Assembly: GCF_030272615.1 (NCBI RefSeq)
Contig: NC_081415.1
Location: forward strand, 628,909,240 to 628,969,239
Length of the DNA: 60,000 bases
Direction: 5' to 3'
Origin: Cryptomeria japonica
Lineage: Eukaryota; Streptophyta; Pinopsida; Cupressales; Cupressaceae
The notes beneath the pieces are model-generated. The model was given only the letters and a program-made list of their open reading frames with translations. It did no database searches and was not told where the DNA came from. This document shows, piece after piece, positions 11,142 to 23,225 of the stretch. Numbering within the stretch: the first letter of the stretch is position 1; each line of letters begins with the position of its first letter. A program made the translations under genes and the position numbers.

Positions 11142-11616
11142 TGTTGGTTAGCAAATTTGTCTTTTCTTAATTTTACAGTGAATGACTCATGTATGCCCTT
11201 TTTGAAAGGAAAATAAAACCAACAGTTGGGTGAACCAATGATTGGTTCACCAACTTCCTATATGATATTCAATGAATTTTTAAATATATATGAACATTAA
11301 CTTCACTTTTAACAAAAAAGTGACAAGAAGGCATTCCACATTCATTAGTCAACACCATATGAATGATGTAAACATAAATACTTCATATGAAAATCCCAAA
11401 GACTTACAATCAGATCAATTCCATTCCACAGAACTACCCTTATTAATGAAATCAAAATATCATGGACTCTAATCAAGTCTCTCTCATACCTCAAAGGATA
11501 AGGGGGATCAAAATATCCAAACAGAAGTTAATAGTGGATTTTATTTATCAGATTCATTCAAAGACTTTTAAAAATTAGATAATCAAAGAAGTAACATATT
11601 TTGCATACACACACAT

Positions 11617-13080
11617 TGTTGGCATAACTTATGGTGTTGGCACAACTGATTCATTAGTTAGCATTTCCATTGATGACCAACACTTACCAGTGAATAAGGC
11701 CAAGCTCATAGGAAAGAAGATGTGGTAAACCTCAATGGTTTACTCATGGTTACAAACAATATGGAGGATTCAGTGCTTCCCAAATATGGATCATTGACAC
11801 ACTTAAGTAGTGTGTTATTAGAAGGCTAATCAGTTGAAGGAAAAACATAGTATCCGACCGGTCAGTCAAGCACTCGATAGGTATTGAGATCAGTTTCTTA
11901 AAACTGGCAGATGAAATGATGATGTAGTCACAAGAGGTGACTCAAATTGTAGTTTAGTAGTCTTATGTAGGACCGGGACACTTTGGACATATAGGTGATC
12001 AGTCTAATTGATGATTAGTGACTAGTGGAAAAAGGTGAAGAGTTACACCAGTGAACCTGTGATACAGGTTGAAGGATGATATGCACAGGGAATCCCGAAG
12101 AAGTGACCGGTAAGCTAGATGCAATGACCAAAGGTGTGTTAGTCATGGAAATAAATCATCAAACAAATGTATAGTGAAGTCTATTGTAGTTAACAATCAG
12201 TTAAGGTGAGATTTGTGCGGATTTTATGATTCACATTAAAATGATAGAACATGACCCAAAGGTTGGTGAAATTATGAGTTGCAGAGGCAATTAAGGATGA
12301 GTCATTGGTGATATTGATGAAGAGCATGCATAGAGAGTACGGGAAGACTTGGAAAGATTTCAAATCTACTGAGTTTTGTATAAAGGTTTATGGCAAAAAC
12401 CAAAAAGTTTGATCGTAAAAATTATAAAGTGCAATTCTGAGGAGAGGCAATCCAACAAGATGAGAAGAGGGCAGAACTACTAAGTGAATGGAATAATGGT
12501 AAAGAGAGTGTGCAGAGATCAGATAGTATGAAGAGGAAAGGAAAGAATGCAGAGCACTAGAAGAGTGTAGAGAAAGTGTGATGTAGAGAACCGGTAGAGT
12601 GCTGAGAAAGTGTAACCAGTGGCAAAACCAAAGAGCTTCATTTAAATCTGATTAAGCTAAGAGTAGCTATTATAGTAGATCGTTCTCCCCGTTGTTTTGT
12701 AATAACTCTAATAGTAAAATCCCTTAACCGGGTGGACTTTAATAGGTCCCTTTGTAAAATCCCTTAATCGAGTGACATATTAAATGATGATCCTAGGTCC
12801 TTTAACAAGGCTACCCCTAACAGGGTAAAGGTTGTAACAGGCCTTAAAGAAAATCCCTTAACCGAGAGTCACCTAACAGTGTCTTTGTAATCTCTAATAG
12901 GGATGGCTCCTCATTGGGCGTACTCCAGAATAGTTCAGATTTTGTGAATTTCTACTCACACCGTGGTTTTCTCCCATTTGGTTTTCCATGTGATAAATCT
13001 TGGTAGTCTTGTGTGTTACATTTTTGTGTGCATGTTTCTTATCAATACTACTTATACTGATAAGTGTTAAGTTTGAATAA
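11617..13080 (+). repeat. Solo-like LTR inserted in G2 3' LTR
   Basis: It starts TGTTGGCATAAC at the point where the two G2 LTRs stop matching, and matching resumes near 13080. Its right half shares with the LTRs of elements A and B the irregular CTTAACCGGGTG / CCTAACAGGGT repeats (12715-12900), a CACCGTGGTTTTCTCCCATT block and the TTTGGTTTTCCATGTG block. No primer binding site or coding sequence follows and the 3' end does not close with CA, so it is a solo or truncated LTR of a relative of that family. Confidence 0.7.
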
Positions 13081-13273
13081 GAAGCTTTGAAAGCTGTATA
13101 AAATGTATCATTTTATTCATAGATAAAAATGTCTTCATTGAAAATCCACAACATGCTAAAAAAGACAAAGTCTGATAGCTTCACTCAAAGTTTTTTGGAC
13201 CTTTCCAAAGTCTTATGAAAATGTATTTATAACCACAACTTGGCCACCACTTAATTAGGGAAACACAAAATTT

Positions 13274-16200
13274 TTACCCTCTGCCCTGTAGTTTCAAAGT
13301 AGTTTTTAAAACAAAAAAACTAAACCTAGTTCCCCAGATGGGAAAAGCTAAGAATGAATATCAAGAGGGCATATGGCCAAGATGAGGGGTCCTTTTATTG
13401 GCTTCAGGAGACGTAGTAGCAGTGGATTTCTTCCAGTTTGCATGAGTTGCAAAGAACTTCTATATAAGCGTAGAGTGTGGGAGGCCAAAATGGGTGATCC
13501 TTTGTTTCCATACTTCTTTTTCTTCGTGGATATGCTCCACCTGATTAATGTGATCGCCCAAGTGTTCAATGTAGAGGAATAACAAGGATTCTATTTTGGC
13601 TATGGTTGATAGGTCACTTGAATCCAATTCTTATGCCTCCTTCATATAATTAATCTTACCCTCAAATGGTTTTGTTATAACTTCAAAAAAATTTATGGTC
13701 TTTCCATTTTATCAGCTTAACCAACTTAACATCTGCTTCTTGTATTATGGAGTTTCTCCAGTCTATGTTCTTTTTGCAAACATAGAGAGCATTGTCATCA
13801 AGGCTTGACACAGGTTTTTCACTCAAGAACTTCATCATCCCATATGTTTGCACCTCCTGCATCTCCATTTCTACCGTTCCCATTTAGATTCCTTCTTTTT
13901 CTAACCTTTAATTTTTGTCTCCAATTCCTTCATGACTGACTGAGCATTTTCATATACCTTGCTTAAGTTAATAAAATATTTTTTTTTAGATTTACGAATT
14001 CCCTCAAACCAATCCATGAAAACCTCGGTTATCGTTCTGCATTTTTGAATCTACTCAAGGATCTTCTGATTCACTGGCGATTTAGGGTCAAAGGAGGATG
14101 GTTATTGAGACAAAGGCTGCAGATTTGAACTATGGATTGCTTCTATCTATTCAGCCATATGTCTCAAGGTCTCCTTTAGTTCTTTCTTATCCTTTTCATC
14201 TTTCCAAGTCCATGTGACAATTCTTTTAGTCGATGCCTCCAGATGATAAACATTTGTTTCCCTTGTTCTGGCTCCAAGGTTCACCTTTTCAATGGAAAAT
14301 TCTTTTGATGAAGGGCTTCTTGTGGATGCATCTACATTAGGCTGAGCAATTTCTACTGCCCAATTCTTAATGTCTTCATCAAAGTCTATTCTTTACATAG
14401 TCTTCAATTGATTTTCCTGTGGAGTCCTTCCCAAAATTTTGCTGACCATATCATCGATTGGTATAGAGGTAGCAACTAAGTTCCTATTATTGCTAGTTAA
14501 GGTAGTGTCTAACCAATGAGGATGCTCACTGTTGGTTTCTTTTTTAGTCAGATGTTTTGTTGGCCTAGAAGTGGGTACCATCATGTAGTTTGATATATCA
14601 ATCTCATCTGCTCCCAGGCCTTCTGCTTTACCCACTTCTACATCTATTATCTCAAGATCCCTCTCCGCCATTGCACTCTCAAATTCAGGGGATGAGTCTA
14701 AGTCCACAATCACTGGAGGTTCCTTCTTGCCTATTCCTCTAGTTTTAGATCTTGTAACCCATGGTAATGACCACTCTGCCAATGATGCCTTGGCACTACC
14801 AACTTCTAGCTTGACCTATGAAGCACCTGCAAGACAAAGCTAAACACGCTGATTAGATGAAACTTTTTGAAATAGAAAAGGGTTTCTTCTAATGGTTAAT
14901 ATTCCAAGTCTTTTCTTCCTTAACCATTGTTCAGTCCTACGTATGACTTAGAAGGATGTGACCTTTACTTGATCTTTCTCATCTTGGTTCCAGTCAATTT
15001 TTGGAAGCGGAGTTCCCTATACAACCTGTGTATAATGAGGGTCTACCAATTCTTCCCTTGTATTTTCAATTTCAGAGATGTTCATCTACAACCCAAAATA
15101 ATTTATCTAATATGCTGTGAACTGAGAAAACATTCTCCTACATACTCAAAATTCATCGGCACAGTCTACCCAAAAATACTCTAGTTTAGGTACATGATTG
15201 AAACCATCTCTGAGAACTAGATGCTCCCGTGCATATCCCTTACTATCAAAATTTTGTCAGGGAACATAATATTTGATACTTAACTTCTTAAAATCAACTT
15301 CTAAATTCAATGCATCTGACACTATCTTGCAAATATAATGACCTAGCTCCACTAGAAAAGCAACTCCAGAATCCTTCCTTCCTACAATCTTTTTCTCAAT
15401 ATGGGCTAATTGTTGGTAGATTTCTATCAACACAAATCGATCCAATGCATACCTGGGAAGTTTCATGGGTTCTCCCTCAAAGCCACCAACCCTAACATAT
15501 GTCAACTAACAGAATTGAATGAAATGACTCCCATATGAACTAACTACTTGTTTTTCTTCCTTAGACATATGATGGTTCACTTTACCATGCAAATCAACAA
15601 TCAACCTGCCAACAAACACATCATGAACCAACCTATAATTTTCATGACACCTCTTCACATGCAGGTGTGGGTAATAATCATAAATTAGCAGATTATCAAC
15701 AAAAGATTCATGATAGAGTCCAGGCCATGGCCTAATACGGGATAAAAAAAAAAAAAAAGGTTTGAAGTCATGTAGAAATTGTTTCTTCCAAGAATACTAC
15801 TCAAACTCTCATGAATTCCATCTGCAATCATGCTCACCCAGTCAATGTACTTGTTTTGGTCTAAAATCGTTTGGATAATGAAATACATCCAATCCTCCCA
15901 AAAGAAGGCATGTTGACTACCTTTAACCTTATGCAACAAAATCACAATGTCCCTAACCTTCTTTATCATATGTTCCTGGGTTAAAGGTTTCAGAAGCCTA
16001 GAAACTCCCTTTTGAAATTTCAACAACCAATTTCTAGCTATAACACTTTTGTATTGGGTTTTCTTCTCACTAAAATAGTCGTAGGAAGTGGTGATGGTCT
16101 AGTTTTCATAGGCTTCTTGGGAAGGAATTTAAAAAACAACCATAATGGTTTCTCTATTTACATTCAACAATACTCCACCATTGGCATCCCTAATGCACCT

Positions 16201-16446
16201 ATCAGCCACATCATAACGGTTCATACATTCCAAAACTAGTTTCGGACATTGTAGAGAAGGCCAGAAAATGACAGCTTCTATAAGACCATTACCTACAATC
16301 CTCTGCATCATGGGAGAATTAGCAGGGTTTCTATCTCTTTCCTTAAACTCCTCAAGATCAGCATGAACTAGAGATATATCACCAAACTTTGGGAGAGAAC
16401 TAATGAGATTGGCTTCGGCAACCATTTTGGGAGGTACAGGCCTCAT
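13274..16446 (-). pseudogene. Decayed long frame inside the G2 3' LTR
   Basis: The ATG at 16444-16446 opens a product beginning MRPVPPKMVAEANLISSLPK. Recognisably continuous protein sequence, in shifted pieces with many stops, runs about 1000 codons to TAA at 13274-13276. Conserved islands shared with the other LTR include SQHAFFWEDWMYFIIQ, NKYIDWVSMIADGIHESL, MTYVRVGGFEGEPMKLPRY and the acidic VIVDLDSSPEFESAMAERD. I do not recognise a family. It is read in the same direction as the element. Both LTR copies keep the same frame order, so the ORF was part of the LTR when the element integrated. Function unknown. Confidence 0.65.
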
Positions 16447-17437
16447 TTTGACAATGTAGCTACTTCAACAATAAACTACGACATGCAAATAAAACCATAA
16501 CCACCACAACAAGAAATTGAATAAATCTTCTTTTCTATATGTTAAATGAAAGAAATGGTGAAGACTGAACTCACCTTTCATAAACTGCACCGCTTCCGAG
16601 CTTGAGAAGTAGAGAATTATCTTTCCTTCACTGAATTGTTTGTTTTCTAAATTTGGCTTTTCAAATAGGTTTTAGAGTACTTTGTTATGATTAGCATGAA
16701 ATTTGGTGACACAATCCCCATATTGCTTATATGTGCGAGATAACTTTGAAAAGATAATTCCTAACGCATGTATTAATTACACATCGCTTTCGTGAATTTA
16801 CCTATCAAAGTAATGATTACTTTCCATTTTCAAAAGTTATGGCCTGCTCAGAAAAGCACTTCACGTGCTCTGAATATTTCATCAAAAAACAATGATGCCC
16901 ATCTTCTTACATCCCATCTTGCTTGATCTTTGAGCTTAGCGGCTGAAAACCTTGAACCATTGAACTGCTGAACTATTGAACCATAAAGGTTCAGTAGTTG
17001 AAGGTTCAATTTGAAAAGCACAAATGACAAAGACATTCGGACTCCAACAAACGTGACTGACTAATGACCTCATTGAACCAATGTACTTGTGAACCTCTGA
17101 ACCTAACCGACTGGTTCAACGAAGAAAAGGTTGGCCTTTAATTACATGACTTACAAAATTGGGCTGAAAGAGAAAGATGATTTAGACTACAACCAAGGGA
17201 AACTTTCAAAACAATAAAAAGTTCACAAGGGAATAAAATTTGCATAGGGGAAACAAATGCAAAATACGAGAGTAACAATTGGCTTTGACTAGGGACTAGG
17301 ACCATGAGGGACTAAGGAATGAACCTAGCATCTCTGGTTTTGCAGACAGACTAATAAAAGAAAAACCAAACTACAACCAATCACTACCAATAACACAAAA
17401 CAACAAAATTCTATGTACAAAGCATAAGGACACCTGC

Positions 17438-18704
17438 TTACAACTGATAAAGCTTTAAATCTTGCCCATTGTAGGATAGGGGTAGGGCAATTCCACTAGG
17501 ATATTAAAGTTTAAATGAGTTAGGGCCCAATACTTGATTAATAATGAATGATCCCTTCCAAAGAGAATCAAACTTCCCATGCACCCCCTTTGGTTCTTTA
17601 TGTCTATCCCAGCGCAAGACTTGATCCCCTAGCATGAACTTTTGTTGTCTAGCTCTATAATCAAAATTTTTCTTTACCCTGGCTTGATGTGTAGTCATAT
17701 GATCAACCAACTTCTACCTTTCTTCCTCAATTTTTGAAAGGTACATAATTTTCTTTCCAATAGCATTTTGAAAGAATTCATTTTCAATCACCTTCTACAA
17801 TCTGGCTGCTGACAATTCCAGAATCAAAGACAATTGAGCTTCAACCTAGTATACCATTTCAAATGGAATCATACGTATGGCCCTTTTTGGTGAGGTCTTA
17901 TTGGCCCATAATGCTTCATGTATCTTTTTATGCCAATCCTTTGCATTCTCTGTCACCAATTTTCGCATTATAGAGATCAAATTCTTATTGTTGCATTCAA
18001 CCTGGCCATTTCCTTGCGGATAGTAATCTGAAGAATGGGAAAAAATAATACAATGATCATAACAAAACATTCTCATTTAATTTGAGGAAACATTCATGGC
18101 ATTATCAGTTACAATTTTTCAGGGTGACCAAACCTAGTCAGGACGTTCTCTTTAAGGAAGTTACAAACAATTTCTGAAGTAGTCTTCCTAAAGGGAACTG
18201 CTTCCACCCACTTTGTAAAATAATCTGTAGCTATGAGAATATGAGTGTGACCAACACTTGATGAGGGTTTCAATGGGCTAATAAAATCTAAACCCCATTT
18301 CTTAAAGGGTTCATCTATGACCATCGGCCTTAATGGTAACACATCTAATTGGGGCTTCCCTGACAACAACTTACATTTTCACAGCCTCCTACCCATCTAT
18401 ATGCATCTTTAAACATGTCTGACTAGTAGCAAAAATTCTCGAGGATCATAAAAGTTGTTACTCTTGATGAATAATGTCCCCCACATTCCTCCCTATGGAA
18501 AGCTTTCAGAAGCTTTTCCTGCTTCTCCTTGTCAACACATCTTAGGAATGCTCCATCTAGGCCTTTCTTATACAAGATATCATCAATAATCACATATTTG
18601 GCTTCCTTTAGTCTAATATTTCTCTTTTCTTTAGGAGTTAAAGAATCCAAACATTCTCCATATGTCTGGAAATGAGCCACATCCGTGAACCATTCATCTT
18701 GCAA
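17438..18704 (-). pseudogene. pol: G2 integrase
   Basis: From high to low coordinate: the remains of the H2C2 zinc finger (ECGGHYSS, about 18500), the core with WGLDFISPL and ATDYFTKWVEAVPF (about 18210-18310), a shifted SDN-type motif near 18090, then YPQGNGQVECNN with the catalytic glutamate, and the C-terminal YRARQQKFMLGDQVLRW block, closing near 17438. At least three frameshifts and several stops split it into four open pieces, so it is inactive. It belongs to the Tat-like clade by general resemblance to G1, but it is clearly a different family. Confidence 0.85.
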
Positions 18705-20420
18705 GCTGACAAATAAAGTCAGTGGCAGTTCTTCTTTTTCATCTTTATTTTTTAGTTATCAAATGATATAATCCTTGCCCCCGGACTAATTTGGTTGGCT
18801 TAATATCCAAGTCAAATTCTTGAACTTTTGAAACCCAAGATGCTCTATTGTTTATCCCCACCTCCTTCTAGGTCAAGATGCTTTTCACCATAGGATTTGG
18901 CACAAAAACAATTGAATGAGAATGCAGAATATAATACCTAAAGTGCTTGATAGCTTTAACAACTGCAAAGACCTACTTCTTAATTAATGAGTAATTCAAT
19001 TCATTCTTCTTGAGTGGGATTTTCATGAACGTGATAGGGACTTTTTCATTCAACTCATTCTTTTGCAAAAGAATGCCAAACATTGTGTGTTATGAGGCAT
19101 AGCAATACATGATGAAATCCTTTTTGAAATCAAGATTAATTAAAGTCAGAGCTCAAGAAATTGCCTCATTTACCTCTTTAAAGGCTTTCTTTTCTCTTCC
19201 TTCTATTTGAAAATCTAATTTTCACTCATCATACCTAAAATGTGTTTGGTGACTCCAGCAAAATCTGACACAAATCTCCTGAGAAAACTCACCTTTCTAA
19301 TGAATGATTTGATACCGCTTTTGTTTGACGCTAAACTCAATTGCTAAATAGCTTTTACCTAATCAAGATCAATTTTAATTCCATCTTGTGAAACTATATG
19401 TCCTAATAGCTTCCCCTCTATAACATAGAAAACTAATTTCTTTGGTTTCAGCGAGATACCATGATCTCGACACCGTTGCAACATAGTCTCTGAATCTCTT
19501 AGATGGTTTTCCCCCCTCTTAGAAAATACTATCAAATCATCTAAATAGATAACTATAGTCTTACCAATGAGATGACCCAAGGAGAGGTTCATTGCCCTTT
19601 AGAAAGTTGCCCCAGCATTTGTTAGACCAAATGACATGCAGTTATAGGCAAAAGTTCCCCAAGATGTGGTGAAGGTTGTTTTGTGCTAGTATGATTTCGC
19701 CACGCTTATCTAGTTGTAGCTAGAGAAACCATTGAGAATTGACAATCATTTTTGATCCAGCAAGAGTTTGAAAAATATGATCCATTGCTGGTAATGGGTA
19801 ATTGTCTTTTAAACTAGCTTGGTTCAAGTTTCAAAAATCCACACAGATCCTTATCTCTCCATTTTTCTTGTGAATTGGAACAATTTTTTTCCACCCAGGT
19901 TAAATGATGAATGGGATAGATAATCCTTTCCTAAAGCATGTTATCTATTTCTTCAAAAATTACATCTGTAACCTTTGGATTATAATTTCTTAACTTCTTC
20001 CTAAAAGGAGCCACCCCAGGTTTGAGAGGAATATGATGTTGAAACTGGCCACTTCTAAAATCTTTCAAATCCTCATAAGACTATGCAAAAATATCTAGGA
20101 ATTTTTGTAAAAATTTAATAAATAAATGTCTTTCCTTTGGGGTACAACACTTTCCCAAATTAACCAACTTTGGGTTAGTTTCATCCTCTATATTTACCTT
20201 TTCATACTCTCTTGAGTTACTAGTACTTTGAGAAAAAAAAATTTTAACATACTTTTTATTGCGATCAAAGAGGCTCTCTAGGGATACTAGACCTTTTGGA
20301 ATTCGATTTCTCTCTAACTGAATAACTTCCTTTTTAGAACATTCTCCCGAGTTTGAGCAAAATTCATTACAATCATTCACAAACCCTTGAAAGAAGGATG
20401 AGGCAAACATTTCAGCATTT
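18705..20420 (-). pseudogene. pol: G2 reverse transcriptase and RNase H
   Basis: The linker with NLGKCCTPKERHLFIKFLQK (about 20160-20100) precedes RT. RT remains include LKPGVAPFRKKLRNYNPKV (about 20000), a broken middle, and the catalytic YLDD at 19536-19547 within IVIYLDDLIVFSK. Connection sequence KLLGHIVSQDGIKID follows, then a heavily decayed gypsy RNase H down to 18705. Frame changes are frequent. This is the polymerase of the G2 element, not functional. Confidence 0.82.
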
Positions 20421-20564
20421 TACAGGAAATTATTGATATGTTTATCACTCTCGGACACCTGCCAAAAATTATAATTATCAAGAACATTAGGGCGATATAC
20501 CACTTCAATCCTATAAACATCTGCACCAAAGTCTAGATGTGGGAGTAATAAAGAAGTTGAAACT

Positions 20565-20935
20565 ACCAAGGTGTCTGCACGAGAATTTTGGCTTCTGGGA
20601 ATCGCCTCAACTGAGAAAGCATCAAAATATTCCATATCATCCCAAACCCTATTCCTATAATGTCTAAGCCTTTCATTCTTCATTGAGAAGAGATTTCACA
20701 CATGCTTGACATGAATTAATTCTACATCACCTTTGACACTCAACAACTTGATTCCTCTTTTCTTAGCCTGTTCGAGTCTCAACAATAAGGTTTCGTATTC
20801 TATAGTATTATTAGTGTTTTTGATTTCCAACTTAAATGAAAAAGGAATCTTTTCACCTATGAGAGAAATGAGCACCACTTTGGCACCAGGTCCAGCTGAT
20901 GCACAAATTCCATCAAATTTCATCACCCATAGGCC
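20565..20935 (-). pseudogene. G2 extra RNase H located upstream of RT
   Basis: An archaeal-like RNase H fold is recognisable with all four acidic sites: WVMKFDG, NTIEYETL, VKGDVELI and SRADTL. A frameshift separates the last helix (20420-20683) from the rest (20696-21226). It lies between the protease and RT, while in G1 the equivalent domain lies after RT. The order protease, RNase H, RT, RNase H, integrase differs from the usual Tat layout as I know it. The retained acids suggest it was active before decay. Confidence 0.78.
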
Positions 20936-21600
20936 AATAGTAGGGTCTAACACATCCTCCAGTATTTTCTTCATGTCATCAGAGAATAGCAAATAATTGC
21001 CCAAATCACATTCTTGATACAATATTTGAGATTTTGGGTCATCAAAAGGAAAAACCATATTTTTGGATTTTGGCTCTAGTTGTAGGGAAATGTTTTGTTT
21101 ACCAATGGGAATTAATTCTTGAGACCAATCCATCTTGATTTCTCCTCCTAGATCTTTACAAAAAGTTCTAATTAGTAGCATACCATAACTTGCGGAAATA
21201 TTGACTACCAAAATAGTCAATTTCACTCTTTTGCTAGGATGTATGGCTAGGGCAACTTGAGCATCTTTGATTTGGACAAGAAAAGGGACCTACTTTGAGT
21301 CCATTGAATAACACTTCCCAAAGGTTTTAGTGAGAGAGAGGCCTAATTCTTTAGAAACTAAAGAAGGCATGATATTATCTAATGCTCCTGAATCAATGAT
21401 ACAATTGTTGACTTTATAACCATTAATAAAACCATTAATAAACAAAGATATATAGAAAAGTTCAAACTTATGATCTAATGCTAAAGATGGTTCATTTGGT
21501 TCATTAGCTAATATATTTGGAATGGTTTTAGATGATTCTGCAAGTTCAATACAGTTCCTAACCTATGAGGACTCAACATTGGCCAACAATAACTAATTAG
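20936..21600 (-). pseudogene. G2 protease
   Basis: A retropepsin active site IIDSGALDNIMPSLV is readable near 21400 on the minus strand, and the C-terminal part ASYGMLLIRTFCKDLGGEIKMD near 21150 lies in another frame. A frameshift in between disables it. It would have cut the gag-pol precursor. Confidence 0.75.
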
Positions 21601-22069
21601 GTTGCAACTAAGAGTTTCCCCCCTATACATATTTGACTAACTTATCCAGCTCTTTAGGGTTCCACCTAAGGTATTTAGCAGGGGAAATATGAATTTTACA
21701 AGTCTTACAAAATTCAATAATATCAAAAGAAGTATTAGGATTAGGGCGCTTCAGTATCTGAACCTTTTGAACTCTTGAACCGCTTTCAAAGTTTCGGTTC
21801 ACGAGTTCTTTACCTTTGGCTAAGGTTTCAGGATATGTGGAACTACCTATGTTTTTAGGTTGACATTGATTCCTAGTAAGGATTGCACAAGAAGGATCTT
21901 GAAGGGTCACCAATATATCTCCTCCTCTTTCTAAATCTGATTCATACTCCAAGAAGTGTATTTTGGACTCTCCAAGTTGCCCAAACATCTCTTCCTCTTG
22001 ACCAATCTCACATATCACTCCTCTTGTATTCATCATTTGTGCATGTCGCACCATTTTAGGACATGAATT
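21601..22069 (-). pseudogene. G2 gag-protease linker
   Basis: The open stretch 21623-22054 has no firm domain match; it carries Cys-rich CPKMVRHAQMM at its start and FCKTCKIHISPAKYLRW near its end. Its frame joins the gag piece at 33454 when E2 and one target duplication are removed, so it is the direct continuation of the G2 gag. Confidence 0.6.
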
Positions 22070-22074
22070 ACAAT

Positions 22075-22883
22075 TGTATATTGTGAAAATGGAAACAACA
22101 ATAATAACGATATTGAAAGGCTAAATAGATTCAACCACAAAACCCTAGCCTAACAACAACAAAGATCCACCATAACATATGAAGATTACCTAAGACAATG
22201 CAAATCAAATGAAATCACAAAGATTATACCATCACATGTCCAATAGGGTTTGGATCTCCATTCTTCCTATCTCCATTGATCTTGCTTGATATATTTTCTC
22301 TCAAATTTTATGTGCACAAGAGCTCAACAAAGAACAGAATGTGGTTGCAAGTAGGATCGTCTATGTTCAAAAGCGTAGTATAGTCAAGTAGTCAACAAGG
22401 GGGGTTGAATGCATAGATTGATTGATTAGGGTTGATAATGAAGGAAGTATCCTCTTATATAGAAGACACTATATGAAATGGAGGGATAAGATTGAGAGGT
22501 GTAAAAGATAAATGGTCGGCTATGATTAAAGGGTAGGTAGGAAAAATAAGAAAATAATGAGAGGGTAGGTAGTGTAGGAATTAAGAGATGAATGACATGT
22601 GTCATGGGTGGAAAAGGCTAATGAATTAATTAAATAAATAAAGATTTATTTAATTAATAGAAGAAATGGGATCAATTAAATAAATAAAATATTTATTTAA
22701 TTTAAGAAAAGAATAACTTAAATAAATAAAGGTATTTATTTAAATGAGAAATAAGGCTAGAAGAGGATAAATGAATTAATTAAATAAATAAAGATTTTTT
22801 TTATTAATAGAAGAATTAGGCTTAGATAATTAATTAAATAAAAATATTTATTTAATTAGATTGGACAATTTTGGGTGTCTACA
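22075..22883 (-). repeat. 3' LTR of E2
   Basis: On the minus strand it starts TGTAGACACCCAAAATTGTC at 22883 and ends ATATACA at 22075. It is longer than its partner, because the AT-rich palindromic block at 22615-22860 holds more units and a short GAGGGATAAGATTGAGAGG stretch is extra. Confidence 0.85.
22615..22860. repeat. AT-rich palindromic repeats in E2 LTR
   Basis: Repeated blocks of TTAATTAAATAAATAAA followed by TTTATTTAATTAA form inverted repeats. About four units are seen here against about two in the other LTR (33343-33425), so copy number changed after integration or during copying. Confidence 0.8.
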
Positions 22884-22897
22884 TTTTGCCCCTCTTT
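22884..22897 (-). promoter_or_regulatory. Polypurine tract of E2
   Basis: The minus strand reads AAAGAGGGGCAAAA directly before TGTAGACACC. The same 14 bases precede the 3' LTR of E3. Confidence 0.85.
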
Positions 22898-23225
22898 GAG
22901 ACAATGCGGCTTGTCGCGTTGTTTCAAAGAAGATAAGATGAACTGATACAAAGTTGCCCCAAGATGGGAATGATATGCCCCCTCGAGAGATTGGATGAAA
23001 ATGTCTGGAGAGGTTACAGACAATCTCTCGATAAAAAAGAATGGCTAGAATGGACTGACCGAATAGGATAGAGTGACAAAGTCACGGGATAACGAAGACT
23101 GACACAAGAGACTAGGGCTAGGGTAGTCTATAAGATAGACCACGAGGGGGAAACATCCTCATTGTCATCCACACATCCAAGAGATCAGAGTGCAGAGTGA
23201 GATAGAGCAGAAGCAGTCAGCAACG

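Larger units (their letters stand above)
11142..17277 (-). repeat. 3' LTR of G2
   Basis: It matches the right LTR nearly along its whole length, apart from an inserted 1.46-kb LTR-like block at 11617-13080. Without that block it is about 4.7 kb. Minus-strand start is TGTTACTCTCG near 17277 and end is CTAACCAACA at 11142. It contains a long decayed frame (13274-16446) also present in the other LTR. No clear polypurine tract is visible just before it. Confidence 0.82.
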
